Below, piece after piece: positions 16,320 through 23,945 of a stretch of DNA of 64,000 nucleotides (position 1 is the first letter of the stretch; each line of letters begins with the position of its first letter). Below the pieces are notes generated by a model that had not been told where the DNA came from, ran no database searches, and saw only the letters and a program-made list of their open reading frames with translations. The translations under genes were made by a program, and so were the position numbers. The stretch lies in NCBI GenBank assembly GCA_934648845.1, contig CAKUFS010000001.1, positions 87,945-151,944 on the forward strand, in the 5' to 3' direction. This stretch comes from an uncultured Eggerthellaceae bacterium (GTDB lineage Bacteria > Actinomycetota > Coriobacteriia > Coriobacteriales > Eggerthellaceae).

Positions 16320-16856
16320 ATGAACACGGAGCAGAAATCATTCAGAGAGCCGAAGCGGCTGCGTCTTCCCGCTACCGAAGAGGAAATTCGGTCATTGCGG
16401 GTGGGCGACATGCTTCTTCTTGATGGCTTTCTTTATACGGGGCGCGATGCCGTGCTGCCTCGTTTAGTGGCGGCGTGCGCAAAGCCTTCGTATTGTGGTC
16501 CTGACCTGCGGGGAAGCGCTGTGTTTCATACGGCGGTTAGTCCGGCGGGCGTGGGTCCGACCAGCAGCAATAAGCTGGAAATCTTGCAAAGCATGGTTCC
16601 CTTGGCCAGGCAGGGAGTTTTGATGCATATTGGCAAGGGCGCCCTTGATCAGGAAACGGTGCATGCTCTTTGCCGCGAAGGCGCGGTGTATGCGGTGACG
16701 CCGCCCGTTACGGCGCTTTTCAACGCGTGCATGGAAGAGAGCGAAGTGGTATTCGGCGCCGACCTGGGCATGGAAGCTATGAATCGCCTGAAAGTGCACG
16801 ATTTCCCCGTTATTATTGCGGCTGCAGGAGGTGAGTCGCTGTATGAAAAACACTAA
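16320..16856 (+). CDS. Fumarate hydratase / L(+)-tartrate dehydratase, beta subunit (C-terminal domain)
   Basis: A 178-residue homologue of the class I fumarase C-terminal domain (PF05683; TtdB/FumA-C). Typical features are LRVGDMLLLDGFLYTGRDAV (27-46), HTAVSPAGVGPTSS, MHIGKGAL and the GAVYAVTPPVTALF block. With the alpha subunit it would form an iron-sulfur hydro-lyase acting on fumarate, tartrate or a related acid. GAAGGA precedes the ATG at 16320; the longer upstream frame is rejected. The start of the alpha gene overlaps its end by 14 bases. It is the first gene of a seven-gene plus-strand operon. Confidence 0.87.
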   Translation: MNTEQKSFREPKRLRLPATEEEIRSLRVGDMLLLDGFLYTGRDAVLPRLVAACAKPSYCGPDLRGSAVFHTAVSPAGVGPTSSNKLEILQSMVPLARQGVLMHIGKGALDQETVHALCREGAVYAVTPPVTALFNACMEESEVVFGADLGMEAMNRLKVHDFPVIIAAAGGESLYEKH

Positions 16857-17904
16857 GGTGAGCGGCAAGGTGAAAACCGTTGAAGCAGCTGAAGTCGCAA
16901 CAGGCATGGGGGCCGCATCGGCTGCCAAGGTTGCAGCCTTACCTGAGCATGCCGCGTCTGCAGAATCGCAGGTGCCTTCGCCTGCGACCTTGCCCGGGAC
17001 CGCCGCAGCCGAGTCGCTCGCTGGCGACGGTGTCTGCACGCGTACGATAGAATCGCTGGTGGCCGATGCGTTGGTGCGTGCGGGTTCGACCTTCTCCGAC
17101 GATAAGAAACGCGCATATGAGCGTGCTATCGAAAACGAAAGCAATCCTCAAGCGCGGTGGGTTTTAGAGCAGGTGCTGAAAAATGCGCAGGTTGCGCAAG
17201 AAAACCGTTCGCCTCTTTGCGATGATACAGGTATTCCTCACTTGCTGTTGGAGGTGGGAAGCGCCACTTTGCTTCCCGCGGGTCTGTTCGATGCGATTCA
17301 GCGGGGGGTGTGCCAGGGGCTTCGTATGCTGCCCGGCCGGCCCATGGCTGTTTTGGGCACCGATGAGCAACGGCTTGCTCAAAGCGCGGACATAAGCGAT
17401 GACCCGGCGGCGCTGGAACCGGCGCCTTTGGTGATAAAGACCGTGCCTGGCTCGGTGTTGCGCCTGCACGTGCTCATGTTTGGCGGCGGTCCTGCGATTC
17501 GCGGAAAAACGCAGCGCATCTTCCACCAGCATAGTGCGCAAGTGGTTGAAGATGAGCTGGTGGAATGGGCGAAGCGGGCAGTGCGTGAGCTGGGATGTTC
17601 CCCGTGCGTGTTGGCTGTTGGCATTGGGCGTTCCGCGTTTGAGGCGTCAAGCCTAATGCTGCAAGCGCAGGCTTTTGGCAACTTTGATGTGCAATCTAGC
17701 CTGGAACAACGCATTACAGAGCGCGTGAATCAGGCGGGAATTGGCGCCTTAGGCTTGGGCGGCGATACGTCGGTTTTAGCGAGCTTTATCAAGGTGGGGC
17801 CGCAGCGCGCCAGCGGAGTGCGCATTGCGTGCCTGCGTCCGTGCTGTTGTTTTGAACCGCGCCATGCGGTCGTTGATTTGCTGGGGGAATCTAAAGTAGA
17901 ATAG
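16843..17904 (+). CDS. Fumarate hydratase / L(+)-tartrate dehydratase, alpha subunit
   Basis: A 353-residue homologue of the class I fumarase N-terminal domain (PF05681; TtdA). The three likely [4Fe-4S] ligands are in RSPLCDDTG (about 124), LGCSPCVLAVG and RPCCCFEP. The segment RSAFEASSLMLQAQ and the GLGGDTSVL motif also fit the family. An Ala/Pro-rich, low-complexity N-terminal extension of about 60 residues precedes the domain and is unusual. AGGAGG lies 12 bases upstream of the ATG. Gene order is beta then alpha, the reverse of many ttdAB pairs. The hydro-lyase may serve glycan-linked acid metabolism, given the downstream pyruvyl transferase and flippase. Confidence 0.87.
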   Translation: MKNTKVSGKVKTVEAAEVATGMGAASAAKVAALPEHAASAESQVPSPATLPGTAAAESLAGDGVCTRTIESLVADALVRAGSTFSDDKKRAYERAIENESNPQARWVLEQVLKNAQVAQENRSPLCDDTGIPHLLLEVGSATLLPAGLFDAIQRGVCQGLRMLPGRPMAVLGTDEQRLAQSADISDDPAALEPAPLVIKTVPGSVLRLHVLMFGGGPAIRGKTQRIFHQHSAQVVEDELVEWAKRAVRELGCSPCVLAVGIGRSAFEASSLMLQAQAFGNFDVQSSLEQRITERVNQAGIGALGLGGDTSVLASFIKVGPQRASGVRIACLRPCCCFEPRHAVVDLLGESKVE

Positions 17905-17936
17905 CCCCAAGAATATGGAAAAACGAACGAAAAAGA

Positions 17937-19295
17937 ATGGAACACTTTCTTTTGAATGCTTCCCAGGCGCTGCTTGACCATATTAGCAAGCTGGCGAAAA
18001 CAAAATATCCCGCAGAAGTGGTTGATCAGGTGCATTATTGCTTGATCGATTACGTGGGCTGCGCGTACGCGGGGTCTACTCGATCGGTGTATCGCGAAGC
18101 GGCGCAAGACTTGCCAAAGGGCAGCGCGCGGCTGCTTGGCCTTGGCAAAACGGCGAACCCTTTACAAGCGTGCCTGGTCAACGGCATTTTTTCCCACGGG
18201 GAAGAGCTTGATGATGGGCATCGTCGCGCCATGATGCACTTAGGCGCACCTATTTTTTCTGCCCTTTTGGCAGTTTGGGATGAAGCGAAGGCGAACGGCT
18301 CTCTTGACGAGCAGCGGTTCATTGCGGCGGCTGTTTGCGGGTATCAGGCGGCTATCATTTTGGGACAAACGCTTCAACCGCATCATAAGCTGCAGGGATT
18401 TCATGGCACGGGCACGTGTGGAACGATAGGCGCGGCGCTTGCGATTGGCGTGTTGCGCGGTTATACCGAAAAGCAGATGCGGGCCACGCTTGCGCTTTCG
18501 GCAACAAGTGGAGCAGGCCTTTTGGGCGTGCTGGATGATGGCTCGCAGATGAAACCCTATAACGTGGGACGTGCGGCAATGGATGCCTATGCGGCGGCAC
18601 AGCTCGGAGCTGCGGCACCTGTTCCGCCCGAGGATATTCTGGGAGGCAAGCGCGGCTTCTTGCGCGTGTTCTCGGGAGATGCGCAAGAGCCACAGCTCCT
18701 TCTTCCATCCGAAGGGGAGTACCTGATTCAAGGTGTGTTCCGCAAGCCGTATGCAGCGTGCCGTCATTGCCATGCGGCAATCGATGCGGCGCGCGCGATT
18801 GCCAAGGAGCCGCGTTTCAATGCGGATTCCGTGGAAAGTATTTCGATTCGCACGTATGACCTGGGCGTATTTGGGCACGATTGCCAGCGGCCAGCGAATG
18901 GCAGCGCGGCGAAAATGAGCACGCCGTTTTGTGTTGCAGCGGCGCTTTTGGGGTATCCGCTGCTTCCCTCTACCTTCACCGATGAGCGCTGCGCCGATGA
19001 AAAGCTTGTTCGCTTGGCACAGACAGTGGCGGTTGTGCCTGATTTGCTGGTGACATCGTGGCTTCCCGATAGGCGCGGGTGCATTATGCGTGTGGAGCAG
19101 ACCGATGGCGTTGTTTTCGGGCAGACCGTTGAATACGCCAAGGGCGAGCCGGAAAATCCGCTGACGACGGACGAGCTTGAGCAGAAATTCTTAACGTTGT
19201 GCGCTTCTTCCGCGTTGTCGAAAGAAGCGGCGCAGGGTTTTTTGGCTGCAATAAAGGCTGGTAGCGTGGCCGCTGCGCTATCGTTGCTACAATAA
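17937..19295 (+). CDS. MmgE/PrpD family protein
   Basis: A 452-residue member of the MmgE/PrpD family, which includes 2-methylcitrate dehydratase, cis-aconitate decarboxylase and iminodisuccinate epimerase, all acting on tricarboxylic or dicarboxylic acids. Visible features are the N-terminal YCLIDYVGCAYAGS, FSHGEELDDGHRRAMMHLGAP (the catalytic-region Asp/His block), AAVCGYQAAIILGQ, GFHGTGTCGTIGAALAIG and KPYAACRHCHAAIDAA. It starts 32 bases after the fumarase alpha gene. The particular substrate cannot be told from sequence, but its place between a fumarase-type dehydratase and an Ldh_2 dehydrogenase points to conversion of a C4-C6 acid. Confidence 0.85.
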   Translation: MEHFLLNASQALLDHISKLAKTKYPAEVVDQVHYCLIDYVGCAYAGSTRSVYREAAQDLPKGSARLLGLGKTANPLQACLVNGIFSHGEELDDGHRRAMMHLGAPIFSALLAVWDEAKANGSLDEQRFIAAAVCGYQAAIILGQTLQPHHKLQGFHGTGTCGTIGAALAIGVLRGYTEKQMRATLALSATSGAGLLGVLDDGSQMKPYNVGRAAMDAYAAAQLGAAAPVPPEDILGGKRGFLRVFSGDAQEPQLLLPSEGEYLIQGVFRKPYAACRHCHAAIDAARAIAKEPRFNADSVESISIRTYDLGVFGHDCQRPANGSAAKMSTPFCVAAALLGYPLLPSTFTDERCADEKLVRLAQTVAVVPDLLVTSWLPDRRGCIMRVEQTDGVVFGQTVEYAKGEPENPLTTDELEQKFLTLCASSALSKEAAQGFLAAIKAGSVAAALSLLQ

Positions 19296-19306
19296 GGGGT
19301 GTGTTT

Positions 19307-20215
19307 ATGACTAGCATGGACGAAACACGTGCGTTTTTGGAGCGCTTGGGGTTGCCGGGTGGCGATGCCTATGAGCTTCCTACCAGCGAAAAACGTTTTT
19401 CCGATGGCGGACAGTATCGTTTTGAAGCCCCTGGGATTCAAGGGCCTGCCGCCATGCGTGCGCTGCTTGAGAGCACAGCGCATTACGGCGTTGCCATTCA
19501 TCGCGTGACGCAGACGAAAGGCATTATGCTTCTGCTTGATTCCGAGATTGAGCAGATGGTTGCGTTGGCGGAAAAGCATCAGGTCCAGCTCATTTTGGCA
19601 ATTGGTCCGCGCGCAACAACCGATACTTCGGCAACGGTCAGGACCGAAGAAGGCAAGCGCATTGGGTATCGTTTACGCGGGCAGGAGCAGATTATTCGCG
19701 CCATCGAAGAAGTCAAGCGTGCGGCGCATTTTGGCGTTCGCGGTTTCATGGTATACGACGAAGGCTGTTTGTGGGTGCTCAACGAGGCACGCAAAGCAGG
19801 CGAAGTGCCTGCTGATTGCCACTTCAAGATCAGCGCGCATGCGGGCGTGGGAAACCCCTGCTCAGCGCACCTTATGGAGAACATTGGCGCCGATAGCATC
19901 AATCCGGTGCGCGACATTCAGCTGCAGATGCTTGCGGCAATGCGCCAGGCGATTAGTGTTCCTCTGGACGTTCATACGGAGAACCCTGCAAGCTCTGGTG
20001 GCTTCATTCGTCATTATGAGGTGCCTGAAATGATTCGTGTGGGCGCGCCGATTTACTTGAAAACGGGCGGAAGCGTTGCGCAGTCGCACAGTTGGGATAC
20101 AACGGAGGCGCAGGCTGCCCAGCGCGCGAAGCAGATTGCGCTGGTCAAGCGTATGATTGATCAATATTATCCCGATGCAGTTGCTTCGCCCCAAGGCTCT
20201 CTTGCGTGGCGCTAG
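19307..20215 (+). CDS. TIM-barrel protein resembling U32-peptidase-annotated family
   Basis: A 302-residue soluble protein. It has the alternating strand/helix pattern of a TIM barrel: GVAIHRVTQTKGIMLL, VQLILAIGPRA, GVRGFMVYDEG, ADSINPVRDIQLQML, VPLDVHTENPASSGGFIRHYEVPEMIRVGAPIYLKTG. These blocks resemble proteins I recall being annotated as U32 family peptidase-like next to Ldh_2 and MmgE/PrpD genes. A protease role is doubtful, and I see no catalytic motif I can defend. The ATG at 19307 follows AAGGGG; the GTG at 19301 is an alternative. It starts 11 bases after the MmgE/PrpD stop, in the same operon. Confidence 0.65.
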   Translation: MTSMDETRAFLERLGLPGGDAYELPTSEKRFSDGGQYRFEAPGIQGPAAMRALLESTAHYGVAIHRVTQTKGIMLLLDSEIEQMVALAEKHQVQLILAIGPRATTDTSATVRTEEGKRIGYRLRGQEQIIRAIEEVKRAAHFGVRGFMVYDEGCLWVLNEARKAGEVPADCHFKISAHAGVGNPCSAHLMENIGADSINPVRDIQLQMLAAMRQAISVPLDVHTENPASSGGFIRHYEVPEMIRVGAPIYLKTGGSVAQSHSWDTTEAQAAQRAKQIALVKRMIDQYYPDAVASPQGSLAWR

Positions 20216-20239
20216 CGCTAGCGACGTGAAGGCAACGGC

Positions 20240-21421
20240 ATGAAAAAGATACTCGCAGCGCAACTTGAGATTTTCGCGAAGGATCTGTTGCACGCTATGG
20301 GCGTGCGGCCTTCTGATGCTGAAATCCTGTGGGATTCCATGGCGTATGCCGACGTGCGTGGGAAAACAACGCACGGCGTAGCGCGTCTGCCGCTTTACTG
20401 GAAGAACATTCAGGCGGGGACGATTGATCCGCAGGCCCAGCCCGTTACCGTTTCCGACAAAGGTGCCCTTGCGGTTTTGGACGCAGGCAATGGTTTTGGG
20501 CAAATTGCGGCTGCGCATGCGGTAAAACTTGCTGTTCAAAAAGCAAAGACATTCGGTATTTCCGCAGTTGGTGTGCGCAATTCCAATAATTTTGGCGCAG
20601 CGGGGTATTATGGCTTGCTGGCGGCTGAGCAAGGTGTTGCCAGTCTGGTGATGGCTAATGCTTCGCCTGCTTTAGTGGCTCCCGGTGCCTCTGCGCCAGT
20701 TTTAGGCACGAATCCTTTGTGCTTTGCTGCTCCGGGCGTGAGTGCCGCGGACGGCGCGAACGGTGGTGTCGATTGCCCGCCGATAATATTCGATATGGCA
20801 TCTACCGTGGCGGCGCGCTCGAAAATCCGTTTGGCGCTCAAAAACCAGGAAGCTATTCCGCGGGATTGGGCGGTGGATGCTGCTGGAAATCCCACATCAA
20901 ATCCGAAAGAGGCGCTTGCCGGCGCGCTTCTTCCTGTTGGTGGTGCCAAGGGATACGGCCTTGCGCTTATGGTTGATTATTTTGCGGGTCTTTTGACGGG
21001 ATCGGCGTTTGCGGGCCAGGTGAAGCCGCTGGGCAACACAGGAGCGCCGTCGCGCAACGGGCATTTCTTCATTGCTGTTGACGTTGCTGCGTTTTATGGC
21101 GAAGACGAATATCAAGAGCGGTACAGCGAGCTGGTGGAGGCTCTTAAAGCAAGCGGCGAAGCCGTGCGCCTTCCAGGCGAGCGTCCTTCGAGGACTGCGG
21201 CGGGAGCGCAGGCTTCGTGCGGCGCTCTGGGGGGCTCGGCGGAAGACGCGGAGCACGAAATCGTGCTGTCCGATGCCCAGTATGCCGAGCTTATGGCCTT
21301 GAAGGACGAGTTGGAAGGCAGTCAATGTAGCGCGACCGGTAACATGTCGCGTGGCAGCGTAGAAGATGTTCTCAAAACAGCGCTGAAAACAGGAGGCGAG
21401 CTGCATGAGCAGGGCTTATGA
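20240..21421 (+). CDS. Malate/L-lactate dehydrogenase family oxidoreductase (Ldh_2)
   Basis: A 393-residue NAD(P)-dependent oxidoreductase of the type 2 malate/lactate dehydrogenase family (PF02615), interconverting 2-hydroxy and 2-oxo acids. Typical blocks are DVRGKTTHGVARLPLYWKNI (with the catalytic His), VGVRNSNNFGAAGYYG, NPLCFAAPG, PIIFDMASTVAARSKI, LPVGGAKGYGLALMVDYFAGLLTGSAF and NGHFFIAVD. A hydrophilic segment of about 55 residues after position 310 (AGAQASCGALGGSAEDAE) looks like an insertion. Its end overlaps the pyruvyl-transferase start by 17 bases. It could supply or remove a 2-oxo acid such as pyruvate or oxaloacetate. Confidence 0.87.
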   Translation: MKKILAAQLEIFAKDLLHAMGVRPSDAEILWDSMAYADVRGKTTHGVARLPLYWKNIQAGTIDPQAQPVTVSDKGALAVLDAGNGFGQIAAAHAVKLAVQKAKTFGISAVGVRNSNNFGAAGYYGLLAAEQGVASLVMANASPALVAPGASAPVLGTNPLCFAAPGVSAADGANGGVDCPPIIFDMASTVAARSKIRLALKNQEAIPRDWAVDAAGNPTSNPKEALAGALLPVGGAKGYGLALMVDYFAGLLTGSAFAGQVKPLGNTGAPSRNGHFFIAVDVAAFYGEDEYQERYSELVEALKASGEAVRLPGERPSRTAAGAQASCGALGGSAEDAEHEIVLSDAQYAELMALKDELEGSQCSATGNMSRGSVEDVLKTALKTGGELHEQGL

Positions 21422-22283
21422 GGCATTTAAGCAGTCGGCTTTCGTGCAGCATGCCAAGCGCGCGGTGCTGGGAAACAACGGCGGTCTTTATGTGAGGGAC
21501 CGTGCGGTACCTGGCGTTGTCAACTTGGAATACTCTCATAAGTTGAATTTAGGCGACACGCTTTCTCCTGTTATTGTGAATTGGATGCTTGATCGCCGCG
21601 GAATGTCGCTTTCTGCACCCGTGGGCCAAACGAAGCATCTGTTGGCGCTTGGCTCGCTTTTGGGGCGCGGTATTTTCGATGCCACCGTTTGGGGCTCGGG
21701 TATTTTGGAAGTGTCCACGCTCCCACGCTTGAAGCACCAAAAAGGCGTTCGTTTCTATGATATTCGCGCAGTTCGCGGCCCGAAAACGCGCGACGTTTTG
21801 CTTGACTACGGTTTCCCGTGCCCTGCCGTCTATGGGGATCCCGGGGTGCTGCTCCCGCTTATTGCTCCCGCTTATTGCTCCGCGCCTTCGACGGGCCCCG
21901 TTGGCGTGATCTTCCATCGGACAACAGATTTATCTGGTCTTGAATTGCCACGCGGCTGCAAGCGCATTTCGATTGAAACAAGCGATTACCAGCATTTTGT
22001 TGAAGAGCTGACAAGCTGCAGTCGCGTTGTGTCCGAGTCCCTTCACGGCGTGATTCTGGCTGAGTCGTACGGCGTGTCGGCGCGTGCTTTTTTGGTGGGC
22101 AATCGCGTTTCTGCTTGCTCGTTTAAATATGAAGACTGGTATGCGTCCACAAACCGGTGCGAAACTACGTTTGCGCATTCTTTGGAAGAGGCGTTTGACC
22201 AGGCATCTTTGCCCGTGCCAGAGCTCGAGCCCATGCGACAGGCGCTCATGGAAACGTTCCCCTACGATCTTTGGGATGCTTAG
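21405..22283 (+). CDS. Polysaccharide pyruvyl transferase family protein
   Basis: A 292-residue member of PF04230 (CsaB/WcaK type), which moves pyruvate from phosphoenolpyruvate onto a sugar of a surface glycan. Family features are YSHKLNLGDTLSPVIVNWML, the WGSGI strand, RGPKTRDVLLDYG, YGDPGVLLP and the late SESLHGVILAESYGVSARAF motif with its conserved His. AGGAGG lies 8 bases before the ATG, inside the Ldh_2 gene, so translation is coupled. This is the gene that links the upstream acid-metabolism enzymes to glycan decoration. Confidence 0.85.
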   Translation: MSRAYEAFKQSAFVQHAKRAVLGNNGGLYVRDRAVPGVVNLEYSHKLNLGDTLSPVIVNWMLDRRGMSLSAPVGQTKHLLALGSLLGRGIFDATVWGSGILEVSTLPRLKHQKGVRFYDIRAVRGPKTRDVLLDYGFPCPAVYGDPGVLLPLIAPAYCSAPSTGPVGVIFHRTTDLSGLELPRGCKRISIETSDYQHFVEELTSCSRVVSESLHGVILAESYGVSARAFLVGNRVSACSFKYEDWYASTNRCETTFAHSLEEAFDQASLPVPELEPMRQALMETFPYDLWDA

Positions 22284-22292
22284 GCGCTGCGC

Positions 22293-23708
22293 ATGGAATT
22301 CAAAGAAAAGCAGTCGCATATCGATAAACGTTCCGTTGCTTTAGGGAAAAACGCTCTGATTATTGCGTTGGGTACCGTTTTGCCGAAATTGGTAACGCTT
22401 ATCACGTTGCCAATCTTGACAGGATGTCTTTCAAAGTCCGATTTTGGTGTTTACGACCTGGTGATTACGCTTGTTGCGTTCTTTTTGCCTGCCGCCTCGC
22501 TTCAGATTCAAACGGCCGCTTTCCGTTTTCTTGTTGATTGCCGGAAGGATAAAAACGATGAACGTACGAAGGAAATTGTAAGCAGCACGTTTGCGTTTGC
22601 GCTGGTGGCAAGCTTGGTGGCGCTGGTAATTTTTGCCGTGCTGTTTCGGGGCGATGCGCTGCTCAAGGTGGGTATTTGCCTTTACTTTTTGTTTGACTTG
22701 TTGGCGAATGTGGCAAAGCAATGCGCACGTGGTTTCGGACGCAACAAGCTTTATTCCGCGAGTGCGGCATTAGGGTGCTTTGTGCAACTTGGGCTGACGG
22801 TGCTGTTTCTTCTTGTCCTTGACTTGGGCTTATTGGGATCGGTGTATCTTTTGGCGCTTACTGAGCTTGCGGCATGCGCATTTCTTTTCTGTGCACTTTC
22901 GTTGGCGCGCTATGTGTCGCCCAAAAGCGTTTCGCGCGCAACGCTGAAAGAGCTCATTTCCTATTCGTGGCCCATGGTGCCCAACAGCTTGGCCATGTGG
23001 GCGATGCGTTTTTCAAACAGGCTGGTCATAACGTTTTTCCTGGGGGTTGCGGCGAATGCGGCGTTTGCTGTGGCGTATAAAATTCCGCAAATGCTCAACT
23101 TGGCGCAATCTGCATTCACGTTGGCGTGGCAGGAAAATGCCTCGCTGGCAGTGGATGACAAGGACTCCAAGGCGTATTATTCGCGCACGTTTTCGGGCGT
23201 GATTGGCCTGACCACGGCGTGCGCCAGCGTGCTTATTGCGTGCGTGCCGCTGCTTTTTATGATTTTGGTGCGCGGGTCGTACGATGAAGCGTATCAGCAG
23301 ATTGCAATCTTGGCGCTCGCGCTGTTTTTCTACTGTCTAGCAGCGTATTTGGGTGGAATCTATGTGGCGCGCAAAGATACGAAAAGCGTGGGGCTGACCA
23401 CGATTGTGGCGCTGGTGCTCAACCTTGCTATCGATGTAGCGCTTGTCCCTGTTGTCGGTTTGTGGGCGGCATCGCTTGCCATGCTGGCGAGTTTCGTTTT
23501 GCTGGTTTTGCTGCGTATGGCGCAGCTTGTTCGTCGTGGCTGGATTGATGTTGCGCCGTGGCAAATGATTGCCGCATCGGCCCTTCTTTGCGTTCAAGTG
23601 GCGCTCTCGTTGCCTCAGCTGCTTTGCTGTGACATTGCCAATGGAGTAATTGCCCTGGTGGCATTCATTCTTCTGGCGCGTTTCTTCCTGAAGCAGGTTA
23701 AAAAGTGA
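22293..23708 (+). CDS. Oligosaccharide flippase (Wzx/MATE-like, MOP superfamily)
   Basis: A 471-residue integral membrane protein with about 12-14 hydrophobic helices and the N-terminal pattern of Wzx-type flippases (GKNALIIALGTVLPKLVTLITLPILTG, SKSDFGVYDL). It would flip the lipid-linked oligosaccharide made by this locus across the membrane. It starts 9 bases after the pyruvyl transferase with no clear ribosome binding site, suggesting coupled translation. Its TGA stop lies inside a dispersed palindromic repeat (23697-23723), so the last codons QVKK are repeat-derived. It ends the operon. Confidence 0.88.
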   Translation: MEFKEKQSHIDKRSVALGKNALIIALGTVLPKLVTLITLPILTGCLSKSDFGVYDLVITLVAFFLPAASLQIQTAAFRFLVDCRKDKNDERTKEIVSSTFAFALVASLVALVIFAVLFRGDALLKVGICLYFLFDLLANVAKQCARGFGRNKLYSASAALGCFVQLGLTVLFLLVLDLGLLGSVYLLALTELAACAFLFCALSLARYVSPKSVSRATLKELISYSWPMVPNSLAMWAMRFSNRLVITFFLGVAANAAFAVAYKIPQMLNLAQSAFTLAWQENASLAVDDKDSKAYYSRTFSGVIGLTTACASVLIACVPLLFMILVRGSYDEAYQQIAILALALFFYCLAAYLGGIYVARKDTKSVGLTTIVALVLNLAIDVALVPVVGLWAASLAMLASFVLLVLLRMAQLVRRGWIDVAPWQMIAASALLCVQVALSLPQLLCCDIANGVIALVAFILLARFFLKQVKK

Positions 23709-23723
23709 CGGGGTCTTTTTAAC
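23697..23723 (+). repeat. REP-like palindrome, copy A
   Basis: GTTAAAAAG and CTTTTTAAC form the arms around core TGACGGGGT. The flippase stop TGA is the first triplet of the core. An inverted copy lies 122 bases downstream (23846-23872), so the pair resembles a REPIN. Confidence 0.8.
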
Positions 23724-23845
23724 GTCTTGCATAGCAATCTGCTGCTCCTGCCGATGGTCAGGTAAGGAAATGCAAAGCGAAGAGTAAGGGGCGAAGGGTG
23801 AAGACGCTCTCCTGTTGCTCGATTCACCAAAGATCATCCGAAAAT

Positions 23846-23872
23846 GTGAAAAAGACCCCGTCACTTTTTAAC
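23846..23872 (-). repeat. REP-like palindrome, copy B (inverted)
   Basis: The same element in opposite orientation: GTGAAAAAG, core ACCCCGTCA, then CTTTTTAAC. With copy A it frames 122 bases of non-coding DNA between the flippase and the SLH protein gene. Confidence 0.8.
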
Positions 23873-23880
23873 GCACAGGC

Positions 23881-23911
23881 AAAAAGAAAAGGCCGAGCAC
23901 AATGCCCGGCC
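23881..23911 (-). terminator. Terminator of the SLH protein gene
   Basis: On the minus strand GGCCGGGCA pairs with TGCTCGGCC (one wobble), followed by TTTTCTTTTT. It lies about 35 bases past the stop of the SLH-domain gene. Confidence 0.8.
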
Positions 23912-23945
23912 TTTCGATGGATAGGAATCCGATTGCTGTTCGTGC

